Source: Flavobacterium anhuiense (GTDB lineage: Bacteria > Bacteroidota > Bacteroidia > Flavobacteriales > Flavobacteriaceae). From it: a stretch of 64,000 bases of DNA. A model generated the notes under the pieces. The model made no database searches and was not told the origin of the DNA. It saw only the letters and a program-made list of their open reading frames with translations. The stretch is taken from contig NZ_JUIV01000013.1 in NCBI RefSeq assembly GCF_004151235.1, positions 62,001-126,000 of the forward strand. The letters are read 5' to 3'. The position numbers and the translations under genes were made by a program. Of the stretch, positions 52,861 to 61,079 are shown piece after piece (the first letter of the stretch is position 1; each line of letters opens with the position of its first letter).

Positions 52861-53760
52861 TTAAAGCATGTTAATAGTTTCTTCCATTGAGTCAAAAACG
52901 CGTATTCTGTCTGTAAGGACTTTTGGGTCTATATATTCAACCATTTTACCCATCAGCCAGATTTCGTTGGTTTCTTGCAATAATTTCTGTGCCATCGATT
53001 TTACGTATTGATTTATTACGCTTCGATCTGGTTGAACGGTCATGAAAGAAACAAACGTAATGTTTTCAAAATGTTTAGTTAAATCTTGCAGGTTTTCAAT
53101 AGGCATGCTTTCTCCAAGATAAATGGTTTTGTAGCCTTTATCAAGAATTTCATATTGCAGATATAACAATCCAATTTGATGTATTTCGTTTAGTGGAAGC
53201 GATAAAACAAAAATTCGATCAGTTTTGGTTGGTTTTCTAATCTGTAGGCTTTCTGTGTAAATCAATATTTTCTGCTTAATTAAATGACTCATAAAATGTT
53301 CATTAGCAGGAGTAATGGTTTCAGATTGCCATAATAATCCCAGCTCTTTTAAAAGAGGTAAAAAATGTTCTTTAAAAACTTCTTTAAAGGTCTTTTCTGT
53401 AATAAGCCAATCGAATGTGTTGAAGAATAACTCTTGGTCAAAATTCATCATTGCCATTTTAAAAGAAGTAATGGCGTAGTTTTGAGAGTTTTTCTTCGAA
53501 ATTATTTCGCGTACCAACTGCGGTATTTTTTCTTCAGGGTATGTTGCAATTTTAGAAATTTTATACCCGTATTCGTGCAGTAACGTAATATTTAAAAGTT
53601 TCTGTAAATTGTGAAGATTGTAAAATCTAATATTAGTATCAGTTCGCATAGGTTTAAGGATATTGTATCTCTTTTCCCAGATGCGTATAGTATGCGCTTT
53701 TATTCCAGATAAGTTCTCAAGATCTTTAATGCTGAAAACAGTTTTTATATTGTTTATCAT
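52861..53760 (-). CDS. carH: CarH/LitR-like MerR regulator with B12-binding domain
   Basis: 299 residues. N-terminal MerR helix-turn-helix (about 8-75): FSIKDLENLSGIKAHTIRIWEKRY. The central helical bundle carries the Wx9EH light-sensing signature, Trp144 with Glu154-His155. The C-terminal cobalamin-binding fold (about 180-299) has ExHxxG as Glu192, His194 and Gly197. In Thermus CarH the same residues hold adenosylcobalamin, and light breaks the Co-C bond, releasing operator DNA. The position directly upstream of crtI suggests repression of carotenoid synthesis in the dark. Confidence 0.88.
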   Translation of the reverse strand: MINNIKTVFSIKDLENLSGIKAHTIRIWEKRYNILKPMRTDTNIRFYNLHNLQKLLNITLLHEYGYKISKIATYPEEKIPQLVREIISKKNSQNYAITSFKMAMMNFDQELFFNTFDWLITEKTFKEVFKEHFLPLLKELGLLWQSETITPANEHFMSHLIKQKILIYTESLQIRKPTKTDRIFVLSLPLNEIHQIGLLYLQYEILDKGYKTIYLGESMPIENLQDLTKHFENITFVSFMTVQPDRSVINQYVKSMAQKLLQETNEIWLMGKMVEYIDPKVLTDRIRVFDSMEETINML

Positions 53761-53778
53761 TTTTCGCGATTAAGTCAA

Positions 53779-53786
53779 CAAATGTA
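53779..53786 (-). promoter_or_regulatory. candidate -7 element of the carH gene
   Basis: TACATTTG on the minus strand, 19 bases before the ATG. The surroundings AACAAATGTAA (plus strand) resemble AACAAATATAA at the crtI promoter, a possible shared operator. Confidence 0.45.
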
Positions 53787-53970
53787 AAATAAAATCTTAG
53801 ATTCGGCCTTAAAACTACATTAAAAAGATAGAGAATTAGTGGTTTACGTATTTAAAATATATTTTTTACCTAAAATCAGGTATATAATTTTTAAGAAATA
53901 TATTACTTTGGCAAAAAAGAAAGGTCTGCATATTTTTAATATGCAGACCTTTTTTGAATTCATGAGTTTT

Positions 53971-54471
53971 TTATTTACAAAAAGTAGCTTTGTTTTTTAT
54001 AGCGCTTTGGCTTCCAAGTTCAATTGCTTTGCTAAAATCTTTGCAAGAGTTTTTCTTGTCGCCAATTTTGTTGTAAGCTAAACCTCTTAAGTTGTAAGCA
54101 ACGTAATCTTTTGGGTTTAAACCTAAAGAAGACGTGCAATCCTCAATAGTGCCTTGATAATTCTGTAGTTTGTAGTTGACATTGGCTCTGCCTGTAAAAG
54201 CATCCGCATTCATGCTGTCCAGTTCGATTGTTTTGCTAAAGTCGGCTTGAGCTCCTTTTAAGTCGTTTAGCTTGAATTTTGCGACACCGCGATTCTGATA
54301 AGCTTCAACGAATTTAGAATTCATGCTAATGGCTTTTGTGTAATCGGCGATTGCGCCTTTGGTGTTGCCAGCTTCAGCTTTTTTCATGGCTTTGTCGAAA
54401 TAGCCCGTTGCAGATTGTGCCCAGATAGAGCAGGTCATCATTATAAATGATGCTAATAGTAGGTTTTTCAT
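53971..54471 (-). CDS. secreted TPR protein
   Basis: 166 residues with a signal peptide (cut near WA-Q, 18/19). Three to four TPR units follow: AEAGNTKGAIADYTKAISMN, LNDLKGAQADFSKTIELDS, LQNYQGTIEDCTSSLGLNP and a last partial one. It would act as a periplasmic or surface scaffold. It is monocistronic. Confidence 0.85.
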   Translation of the reverse strand: MKNLLLASFIMMTCSIWAQSATGYFDKAMKKAEAGNTKGAIADYTKAISMNSKFVEAYQNRGVAKFKLNDLKGAQADFSKTIELDSMNADAFTGRANVNYKLQNYQGTIEDCTSSLGLNPKDYVAYNLRGLAYNKIGDKKNSCKDFSKAIELGSQSAIKNKATFCK

Positions 54472-54639
54472 AAAACTAATTTGGGATTAGTGGTTTAATT
54501 ATTTCCCAACGAATTTAAGAAAGTTTTTATTTTGTAAGAGATTTTCTTTTTAAATAATTGCTACTAAAGATGTAAATGATAAAGCAAGATTAATTTAGGT
54601 TTTTTAAAGTTGTATTTTTGAGACATGGATATTTCCTAA

Positions 54640-54679
54640 AAAGAAAAAAGGTCAAGTAAAATAAATTACCTGACCTTTT
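54640..54679 (-). terminator. terminator of the leftmost tRNA-Lys
   Basis: Minus-strand stem AAAAGGTCAGGTAA and TTACTTGACCTTTT with T-rich tail directly after the tRNA. Confidence 0.85.
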
Positions 54680-54680
54680 G

Positions 54681-54753
54681 TGACCCGACTGGGGCTCGAA
54701 CCCAGGACCCCATCATTAAAAGTGATGTGCTCTACCGACTGAGCTATCGAGTC
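54681..54753 (-). tRNA. tRNA-Lys (anticodon TTT)
   Basis: 73 bases, minus strand GACTCGATAGCTCAGTCGG... with the loop CTTTTAA (anticodon TTT), TTCGAGC T-loop and acceptor GACTCGA/TCGGGTC with discriminator A. CCA is not encoded. It has its own -7 promoter element just upstream. Confidence 0.95.
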
Positions 54754-54774
54754 TTCATTTCTTCAATGAGGGTG

Positions 54775-54782
54775 CAAATATA
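54775..54782 (-). promoter_or_regulatory. -7 element ahead of the leftmost tRNA-Lys
   Basis: TATATTTG on the minus strand about 22 bases before the tRNA. The surrounding TGCAAATATAAG is shared with the promoter of the other tRNA unit. Confidence 0.55.
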
Positions 54783-54891
54783 AGTACTTATTTTAGCTTA
54801 TTGGCTGTTTTTTGAAACGAATTTTAAATTAATTTCAATAAAATTTATAAATCCTTATTTTACAGTAAAATAGCTTTTTTAGTTTTTTAAG

Positions 54892-54974
54892 TGACCATGG
54901 AGGGATTTGAACCCTCACGCCCTTGCGAGCACCACCCCCTCAAGATGGCGAGTCTACCGTTTCTCCACATGGCC
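54892..54974 (-). tRNA. tRNA-Leu (anticodon GAG)
   Basis: 83 bases with a long variable arm (GTGCTCGCAAGGGCGT). Acceptor GGCCATG/CATGGTC, anticodon loop TTGAGGG with anticodon GAG, discriminator A. It begins directly after the T-run of the preceding tRNA-Lys terminator; it has no obvious promoter of its own. Confidence 0.95.
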
Positions 54975-54977
54975 TAA

Positions 54978-55016
54978 AAAGAAAAAAGGTCGAGTAAAAT
55001 AAATTACCCGACCTTT
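54978..55016 (-). terminator. terminator between tRNA-Lys and tRNA-Leu
   Basis: Minus-strand stem AAAGGTCGGGTAA and TTACTCGACCTTT plus a T-rich tail. Relative to the left copy, one A-T pair in the stem is changed to G-C on both sides, supporting a real stem. Confidence 0.85.
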
Positions 55017-55017
55017 G

Positions 55018-55090
55018 TGACCCGACTGGGGCTCGAACCCAGGACCCCATCATTAAAAGTGATGTGCTCTACCGACTGAGCTATCGAGTC
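55018..55090 (-). tRNA. tRNA-Lys (anticodon TTT), second copy
   Basis: 73 bases, identical in sequence to the other two tRNA-Lys genes. Confidence 0.95.
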
Positions 55091-55130
55091 ATTGCTTTCA
55101 AGAAATTTAATTTGTTAATCACAAAATTTG

Positions 55131-55203
55131 TGACCCGACTGGGGCTCGAACCCAGGACCCCATCATTAAAAGTGATGTGCTCTACCGACTGAGCTATCGA
55201 GTC
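55131..55203 (-). tRNA. tRNA-Lys (anticodon TTT), third copy
   Basis: 73 bases, identical to the others. First gene after the shared promoter; a 40-base spacer without a terminator separates it from the second copy, so they are cotranscribed. Confidence 0.95.
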
Positions 55204-55226
55204 ATTTAATTTCTTGAATGCGGGTG

Positions 55227-55258
55227 CAAATATAAGGAGTTTTTTTTGAAGTTTCCAA
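55227..55258 (-). promoter_or_regulatory. promoter of the tRNA-Lys pair
   Basis: Minus-strand TTG (55256-55258), 21-base spacer, TATATTTG (55227-55234), about 24 bases before the tRNA. Confidence 0.65.
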
Positions 55259-55329
55259 GCTATTTTGTCATAAATTTGTCTTTTTTTTGGAAAAATCTCC
55301 AATTGCTTAGTTTATAAGGTTTTATTAAT

Positions 55330-55848
55330 ATGAAAAAAATTGTACTGTTAGGTTACATGGGCTGCGGAAAGTCCACAATCGCCCAAAATTTGTCAAAAAT
55401 TACAAATATTCCGTTCTTAGATTTGGATAAATGCATCGAAGAAAGAGCAAAATTATCCATAAATGAGATTTTTGAGAAGCATGGGGAAGTCTATTTTCGA
55501 AAATTGGAGCACGAAATGTTTGTTGAATTGCTGCAATCTTCTGAAAATAATATTATCGGATTAGGAGGAGGAACTCCATGTTATGCCAATAATCATGAAC
55601 TGTTAAAAGGAGATGACGTTGTATCTATATATTTGAAAGCATCAATTGATACCTTATATAATAGATTGGTGCATAACAAAAGCAAACGCCCTTTGATTGC
55701 TAATATGAATGAGGAGGAAATGAAAGAGTTTATCGCGAAACATTTATTCGACAGAAGTTATTATTACAATCAAGCAAAACATAAAGTTTCTGTAGATGAT
55801 AAATCTGTCGAAGAAACGGTTCAGGATATTTTAGAAATCTTAGCTTAG
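55330..55848 (+). CDS. aroK: shikimate kinase
   Basis: 172 residues. Walker A GYMGCGKST at 8-16; the shikimate-binding LDLDKCIEERA; EVYFRKLEHEMF; and GLGGGTPCY. It phosphorylates shikimate at the 3-hydroxyl in chorismate synthesis. It overlaps the end of the convergent phosphoribosyltransferase gene by 9 bases and stands outside any aro operon. Confidence 0.94.
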   Translation: MKKIVLLGYMGCGKSTIAQNLSKITNIPFLDLDKCIEERAKLSINEIFEKHGEVYFRKLEHEMFVELLQSSENNIIGLGGGTPCYANNHELLKGDDVVSIYLKASIDTLYNRLVHNKSKRPLIANMNEEEMKEFIAKHLFDRSYYYNQAKHKVSVDDKSVEETVQDILEILA

Positions 55849-56340
55849 AGAGGCATAATCGCCGTTTTCTGAATTGAAAACTACTTGAACATGCTCTAAT
55901 AAAGAAGTTGAAAGTGAAATTCCTTTAAAATCTGCCTTTACAGGATATTTTTTATGGTTTCGGTCAACAAGTACTGCTGTTTTGAATTTTTTAAGCGGAA
56001 CGTCTAAGAAATGACGAACAGCATAAATTAATGTGGTGCCAGAGTTTAAGACATCATCAACTAGAACAAGACCTTTGTTTTTATAATCTTCAGGGCTTAA
56101 GGAAGTTTGTATCGCTTCTTGCGGATTTTGTTTGTTTACTTTTACTTCGCAGATAGAAACCTTTAAGGTAGAAATGCTGCTAAGTGCCGAAGCGACTTTT
56201 TCGGCGAAAACAAATCCGTTAGAAGCAATCCCTGCAATAACAACTTCTTCTTCGTCAACAAAAGTCTCGTAAATTTGATAAGCGATACGTTTTATTTTAT
56301 GTTCGATTTCCTGATGTGTTAGGATAATATTGCTGCTCAT
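55840..56340 (-). CDS. phosphoribosyltransferase-domain protein
   Basis: 166 residues. The PRPP-binding loop is VLVDDVLNSGTTL (about 92-104). The fold is the type I PRTase; similar flavobacterial proteins are annotated as hypoxanthine-type or PyrR-like. No purine or pyrimidine neighbour decides the substrate. It converges on aroK. Confidence 0.8.
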   Translation of the reverse strand: MSSNIILTHQEIEHKIKRIAYQIYETFVDEEEVVIAGIASNGFVFAEKVASALSSISTLKVSICEVKVNKQNPQEAIQTSLSPEDYKNKGLVLVDDVLNSGTTLIYAVRHFLDVPLKKFKTAVLVDRNHKKYPVKADFKGISLSTSLLEHVQVVFNSENGDYASLS

Positions 56341-56471
56341 AGTGTTTTTTTTGCTAATATAATTAAATTAAAATCCAAGATAGAAAATCCAAATTCCAAT
56401 TCTTGAGATAATTTTATTTTGTCGATTTGAAATTGGATTGTTCTTTTAGAGTTTGGGATTTAAAAATGGAG

Positions 56472-56873
56472 TTATTCAGTTTCATTTTCTTCTTCATCCT
56501 CATCGTAAAAATCGTCTCCGTAATCGTCAATGTCTCTTCGGTCCTTTTTAGTCGGACGTCCTGCGCCTGTTCTTCTAGAATGTTCTTTAGATAGCTTTAA
56601 CATCTCTAGATGAGCAAAAGCTTCTGGCGGAGTTTCGTTTTTTTGATAAATATCTACCAACTTTGCTCCAACACGATTTTGCGGAATGTCTAAAACTGTT
56701 ATTATTTGTGTAATTTGATCTTTTCTAAAGGTAATTCGATCTGTAGGAAAAACTTCTTTTGAAGGTTTTGCAATCTGCCCATTTACAGTGATCTGGTTCT
56801 TTTTGCAGGCTTCAGTAACCATGTTTCTGGTCTTGTAATAACGTACGCACCACAAGTATTTGTCTATTCTCAT
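56472..56873 (-). CDS. S4-domain RNA-binding protein, Hsp15 type
   Basis: 133 residues from the ATG at 56873; an upstream start adds 15 residues not found in the family. The S4 domain runs MRIDKYLWCVRYYKTRNMV to VNGQIAKPSKEV; the tail is basic then acidic (GAGRPTKKDRRDIDDYGDD). Hsp15 binds stalled 50S subunits with nascent chains. The acidic tail is an uncommon ending. Confidence 0.85.
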   Translation of the reverse strand: MRIDKYLWCVRYYKTRNMVTEACKKNQITVNGQIAKPSKEVFPTDRITFRKDQITQIITVLDIPQNRVGAKLVDIYQKNETPPEAFAHLEMLKLSKEHSRRTGAGRPTKKDRRDIDDYGDDFYDEDEEENETE

Positions 56874-56952
56874 AATTTTTCTAAAATCCAAGTTAATTTC
56901 TTTACAAAAATAAATCAATATTGTATCTTGCGCACCTAAAAAAATGCTAATA

Positions 56953-58167
56953 ATGAATAAATTTAAATATTATTTTGTTTTATTGCTTGCTGGTCTTGCC
57001 ATCGTTTCTTGTAATAAAAAGGATGAGGATGATCCGGTGATTGTTCCTTTAAGGGATTATCAAGAACAATTTAATACTGATAATGCAGATATTGAAGAAT
57101 ATTTAAAGACCTACTACATCACAGTTTCTGCAGATATGGATGTCACTTTTACGAAAATAACAGACCCAGCAGCGCAACCTTCTATCATGTCATATTTGAA
57201 TAGCCCAACCTTTCCAAAATTGCTTTTAAGAGAAATTCCGTATGTACATGGAATAACTTATAAAATGTATTATTTGGTTTTAAGAGAGGGTGTCGGGATT
57301 TCTCCTATGAATACCGATGGAGTTGTAACGGCGTATAAAGGGGAATATATGAAACGTGTAGATGCAACAGCTAAGGATCCTTCATATGTAACAACTACAT
57401 TTTTTGAACAAGTAGTTTATCCGAAAGTAAGTCTGGATCTGTATACAACTATTATGGGTTGGAGCGAAGCTTTTCCTCAATTTAAAACAGGAACAACTAC
57501 TTATAATGCTGATGGTACTGCTAATTATCAAGATTTTGGAGCTGGAGTTTTATTTATTCCTTCTGGTTTAGGATATTATGCAGGCGGATCGGGCTCAATT
57601 CCAGCCTATTCTCCATTAGTTTTTACTATCAAATTATATGATATTAGAAGAATGGATCATGAAAATAATGGATATAGCAGTGTTGGGGAAGTAATATTAA
57701 ATCCTGATGGTGTTTTTGATTATCAGGAAGATATTGATGGTGATGGTTATGTGCGTGATTATAGAAATACAACTTTATATCCAAAACCTCCAGCAAACCC
57801 TGATGACAGTGATAAAGATGGAATTCCTGATTTTTTAGATCAAGATGATGATGGAGATGGTTATACAACTCGATTTGAAATTACAAAGCCTAGCGATCAG
57901 GTGGGTTGGGGAACACTAGATGGAAATGCTTTCTATTTTGGAATAAGAAACTATTATCCTTGGGATCCATTGACGGATGATGCTACTACGCCAAATGTTG
58001 ATGAAACAGAGCCAAGAGGAATTCCTAGCAGGCCAAGTGGAGATCTAACTGATCCTACGAAACCTGAATCAATAACAAATCCTGCTAAATTTGTTCCAGA
58101 AGATTATACGAAACCTGGACGATTGAGAATTCATCTGGATAAAACGTATCCTTATCAGAAGAAGTAA
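56953..58167 (+). CDS. FKBP-like peptidyl-prolyl isomerase lipoprotein with Ca-binding repeats
   Basis: About 404 residues. From the ATG at 56953 the lipobox VSC gives Cys20; an ATG at 56944 is an alternative start. The middle, up to about 230, has GVLFIPSGLGYY and SPLVFTIKLYDIRR, as in FKBP proline isomerases. The C-terminal third has Asp-rich repeats DIDGDGYVRDY and DSDKDGIPDFLDQDDDGDGY, thrombospondin type-3-like calcium sites. A surface-exposed fold assistant is likely. Confidence 0.8.
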   Translation: MNKFKYYFVLLLAGLAIVSCNKKDEDDPVIVPLRDYQEQFNTDNADIEEYLKTYYITVSADMDVTFTKITDPAAQPSIMSYLNSPTFPKLLLREIPYVHGITYKMYYLVLREGVGISPMNTDGVVTAYKGEYMKRVDATAKDPSYVTTTFFEQVVYPKVSLDLYTTIMGWSEAFPQFKTGTTTYNADGTANYQDFGAGVLFIPSGLGYYAGGSGSIPAYSPLVFTIKLYDIRRMDHENNGYSSVGEVILNPDGVFDYQEDIDGDGYVRDYRNTTLYPKPPANPDDSDKDGIPDFLDQDDDGDGYTTRFEITKPSDQVGWGTLDGNAFYFGIRNYYPWDPLTDDATTPNVDETEPRGIPSRPSGDLTDPTKPESITNPAKFVPEDYTKPGRLRIHLDKTYPYQKK

Positions 58168-58196
58168 AGTAAAATATAAAAAAATAAAATAAGATT

Positions 58197-58226
58197 CCTC
58201 GAAATGTAAGTTTCGAGGTTTTTTTA
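58197..58226 (+). terminator. terminator of the FKBP-like gene
   Basis: CCTCGAAA and TTTCGAGG around a short loop, then T residues. Confidence 0.8.
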
Positions 58227-58283
58227 TGAGAAAAATCTAGATGAATTTTTGATCTGTCAGTTTTTAAGAAACGGCAATGCAAT

Positions 58284-58318
58284 AAAAAACCTCGAAATGT
58301 GAATTTCGAGGTTTTTTT
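58284..58318. terminator. second, similar hairpin for the convergent transketolase gene
   Basis: AAAAAACCTCGAAAT and ATTTCGAGGTTTTTT, almost the same stem as the previous terminator. It is bidirectional and suits the leftward transketolase unit ending at 58342. Confidence 0.8.
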
Positions 58319-58341
58319 ATAAAGTAAGAGAGTTTAAGAAT

Positions 58342-59295
58342 TTACTTTCTTTTGATTACTCTTTCTACAGCTTCAACAATTGCTTGATTGTTTAATTTGT
58401 ATTTCTCCATTAATTGCTCTGGAGTTCCAGATTCACCAAAACTATCTTTAACAGCTACAAATTCTTGTGGAGTTGGATTGTTTAGGGCTAATACTCCAGA
58501 AACACTTTCTCCTAGACCTCCAAGGTAGTTGTGCTCTTCTGCAGTAACTACACATCTTGTCTTAGCAACCGATTTAAGAATTGCTTCTTCGTCAAGAGGT
58601 TTGATAGTGTGGATGTTGATAACTTCAGCAGAAATTCCTTTTGCTTCCAGTTTTTCAGCTGCGATAAGAGCTTCCCAAACTAAGTGTCCTGTTGCAATGA
58701 TAGTAACATCTGTTCCTTCGTTTAATAAAATTGCTTTTCCAATTACGAAAGGTTCGTCAGCAGGAGTAAAGTTAGCAACTACTGGACGACCGAAACGTAA
58801 ATATGCTGGTCCGTGGTGATCTGCTAATGCAATAGTTGCTGCTTTAGTCTGGTTGTAATCGCAAGTATTGATTACAGTCATTCCTGGCAGCATTTTCATT
58901 AAACCAATATCTTCTAAGATTTGGTGAGTTGCTCCGTCTTCTCCCAAAGTTAAACCAGCGTGAGAAGCACAGATTTTTACATTTTTATCTGAGTAAGCAA
59001 CAGATTGACGAATTTGATCGTAAACTCTACCAGTAGAGAAGTTCGCAAAAGTTCCAGTAAATGGAATTTTTCCGCCAATTGTTAAACCTGCAGCGATACC
59101 AATCATGTTTGCTTCAGCAATTCCAATTTGGAAAAAACGCTCTGGGTGATTTTTTTTGAAATCATCAAATTTTAATGATCCGATTAAGTCAGCACATAAT
59201 GCTACAACATTTTCGTTTTTTTGACCTAGTTCTGTCATTCCCGCTCCAAAACCAGAACGAGTATCTTTACTTCCTGTATTTTCGTATTTTTTCAT
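58342..59295 (-). CDS. transketolase, C-terminal subunit
   Basis: 317 residues. It has the pyrimidine-binding and C-terminal transketolase domains: GFGAGMTELGQKNENVVALCADL, then the FQIGIAEANMIGIAAGL Glu that activates thiamine diphosphate, and GHLVWEALIAAEKLEAKG. It works with the N-terminal subunit encoded at 59984-60835 to move two-carbon units in the pentose-phosphate pathway. A secreted-protein gene lies between the two halves. Confidence 0.92.
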   Translation of the reverse strand: MKKYENTGSKDTRSGFGAGMTELGQKNENVVALCADLIGSLKFDDFKKNHPERFFQIGIAEANMIGIAAGLTIGGKIPFTGTFANFSTGRVYDQIRQSVAYSDKNVKICASHAGLTLGEDGATHQILEDIGLMKMLPGMTVINTCDYNQTKAATIALADHHGPAYLRFGRPVVANFTPADEPFVIGKAILLNEGTDVTIIATGHLVWEALIAAEKLEAKGISAEVINIHTIKPLDEEAILKSVAKTRCVVTAEEHNYLGGLGESVSGVLALNNPTPQEFVAVKDSFGESGTPEQLMEKYKLNNQAIVEAVERVIKRK

Positions 59296-59299
59296 AGCT

Positions 59300-59974
59300 T
59301 TAATTTGCTGTAATATTTTTGTTTTTAATGTCTAAGCTAAAATCTATTTCTTCAATTTTTAAAAGTTTTCGAAAATACATTTTCTTGCCTTTTTCAATAA
59401 AATAAGAGCTAGTTATAACTTCATTATTTTTTAATCTAAATTTTTGACACCACAAAGGAGATGCTAGGATTCTGAAATTAAAATGTTGGTTTTTTGAAAT
59501 TTCAGATGGGGCAGTTTCATAAAATGATTCATTAATTAGCTCTCTTTTTCTATCGTTTTTGAATTGTTTGATATTGATGATTTTTACATTGCCTTTCAAA
59601 GAATATAAAACTTCATAGAAATGTCCATTTTTTTGCAATTTACAATAATCAGTATTGTAAGTAAAAGAAATGGAGCTGGATAATAAACTTATATCATTTA
59701 TTTTGTTTTTATGAGAATCATCTTTGTATATGAAATTTTTCCCTCTCGCTAGATCAACCAATACAGCGCTTGATATAGTATCTTTAATTTTGGTTATTTT
59801 AAGGATATACGTGCTGTCTTTTGAATTAGAGTAATTGTATTCGAATTGACTATTGTCACCAATTAAATCCTTGTCGAATTTGTAAAGGGTAAAATAATCA
59901 AAATGATATTCTTGAGAAAAAACACTTTGAAACAGAATTAAAAAAAATAAAGATGCAAAATGCTTTTTCATCAA
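59300..59974 (-). CDS. secreted protein of unknown function between the transketolase genes
   Basis: 224 residues with a signal peptide (cut near FS-Q, 20/21). The mature part is strand-rich with no family I recognise; it resembles the GLPGLI-like secreted proteins only in general layout. It is 9 bases after the N-terminal transketolase gene and 4 before the C-terminal one, so it is cotranscribed. Confidence 0.75.
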   Translation of the reverse strand: MMKKHFASLFFLILFQSVFSQEYHFDYFTLYKFDKDLIGDNSQFEYNYSNSKDSTYILKITKIKDTISSAVLVDLARGKNFIYKDDSHKNKINDISLLSSSISFTYNTDYCKLQKNGHFYEVLYSLKGNVKIINIKQFKNDRKRELINESFYETAPSEISKNQHFNFRILASPLWCQKFRLKNNEVITSSYFIEKGKKMYFRKLLKIEEIDFSLDIKNKNITAN

Positions 59975-59983
59975 TCAATTAAT

Positions 59984-60835
59984 TTAATAGTCGATTTGGT
60001 CTACAGAAACGTTTTGAGCCAAAGCACTTGCTAATTGGTCATTGTTTGGCGCTTTACCGTGCCAAGCATGAGTATGCATCATGAAATCTACTCCGTTACC
60101 CATTTCTGTATGCAATAAAATACAAACTGGTTTTCCTTTTCCTGTTCTTGATTTAGCATCAGTCAATCCAGCGATAATTGCATCGATGTTGTTTCCTTCT
60201 TTGATCTCTAAAACATCCCAGTCAAAAGCTTCGAATTTAGCGCGAAGACTTCCCATTGGAAGAACTTCATCTGTAGTTCCGTCAATTTGTTTTCCATTAA
60301 GGTCGATAGTAGCGATAATGTTATCTACTTTTTTAGCAGAAGCATACATAATAGCTTCCCAGTTTTGGCCTTCTTGTAATTCTCCGTCTCCGTGTAAACT
60401 ATATACGATATGATTGTCTTTGTTTAATTTTTTAGCTTGAGCTGCACCCAAGGCTACAGATAAACCTTGTCCTAATGAACCAGATGCAATACGAACTCCA
60501 GGTAAGCCTTCATGAGTTGTTGGATGCCCTTGTAAGCGAGAATCTAATAATCTGAATGTAGCTAATTCTGAAACTGGAAAATAACCGCTGCGTGCTAGAA
60601 CGCTATAAAAGACAGGAGAGATGTGTCCGTTTGAAAGGAAAAATAAATCTTCTCCAATTCCGTTCATATCAAACCCCTCTTTGCGGTCCATAATATTTTG
60701 ATATAGTGTTACCAAAAATTCAGTACAACCTAGTGATCCTCCTGGGTGTCCAGAGTTTACAGCATGTACCATTCTAAGAATATCTCTTCTTACTTGGATC
60801 GTTAAATCGCTTAATTGTTGTGTGTTAGGCTTCAT
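59984..60835 (-). CDS. transketolase, N-terminal subunit
   Basis: 283 residues. The thiamine diphosphate domain has VNSGHPGGSLGCTEFL near 25-40, GSLGQGLSVALGAA near 116-129 and the metal loop GDGELQEGQNWEA near 148-160, with IDLNGKQIDG. It pairs with the C-terminal subunit. A split transketolase is common in Bacteroidota. Confidence 0.92.
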   Translation of the reverse strand: MKPNTQQLSDLTIQVRRDILRMVHAVNSGHPGGSLGCTEFLVTLYQNIMDRKEGFDMNGIGEDLFFLSNGHISPVFYSVLARSGYFPVSELATFRLLDSRLQGHPTTHEGLPGVRIASGSLGQGLSVALGAAQAKKLNKDNHIVYSLHGDGELQEGQNWEAIMYASAKKVDNIIATIDLNGKQIDGTTDEVLPMGSLRAKFEAFDWDVLEIKEGNNIDAIIAGLTDAKSRTGKGKPVCILLHTEMGNGVDFMMHTHAWHGKAPNNDQLASALAQNVSVDQIDY

Positions 60836-61079
60836 TTTATATGTAAAATTTTAAACTGTAGCAAAAGTAACGGATATTTTGTGGGGAGACAAATGATTTT
60901 CTGCTTTAGTTCGTTTCAATTGTTAAATTTTTTTGCTCTTTTCTTATCAGAATTAAGGAAAATGCAAGAAATTGATAATTACATATAAACGTTTTGCCAC
61001 ACATTAAACAATTGTAATGATTTTTAAAAATCTATTTAAATTGTTTAATTTGTGGCAAAAATGTAGAAATTAAGAAGGT

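Larger units (their letters stand above)
54635..54753 (-). repeat. duplicated tRNA-Lys plus terminator unit, copy A
   Basis: The 119-base block containing tRNA-Lys and its hairpin is repeated at 54973-55090. The blocks differ at a few positions only. Confidence 0.8.
54973..55090 (-). repeat. duplicated tRNA-Lys plus terminator unit, copy B
   Basis: Second copy of the block at 54635-54753. The boundary on the left coincides with the first bases of tRNA-Leu. Confidence 0.8.

Noticed and set aside
55081..55302. A 73-residue leftward open frame
   Set aside because: It runs through the third tRNA-Lys gene and its promoter; the tRNA explains the conserved sequence.
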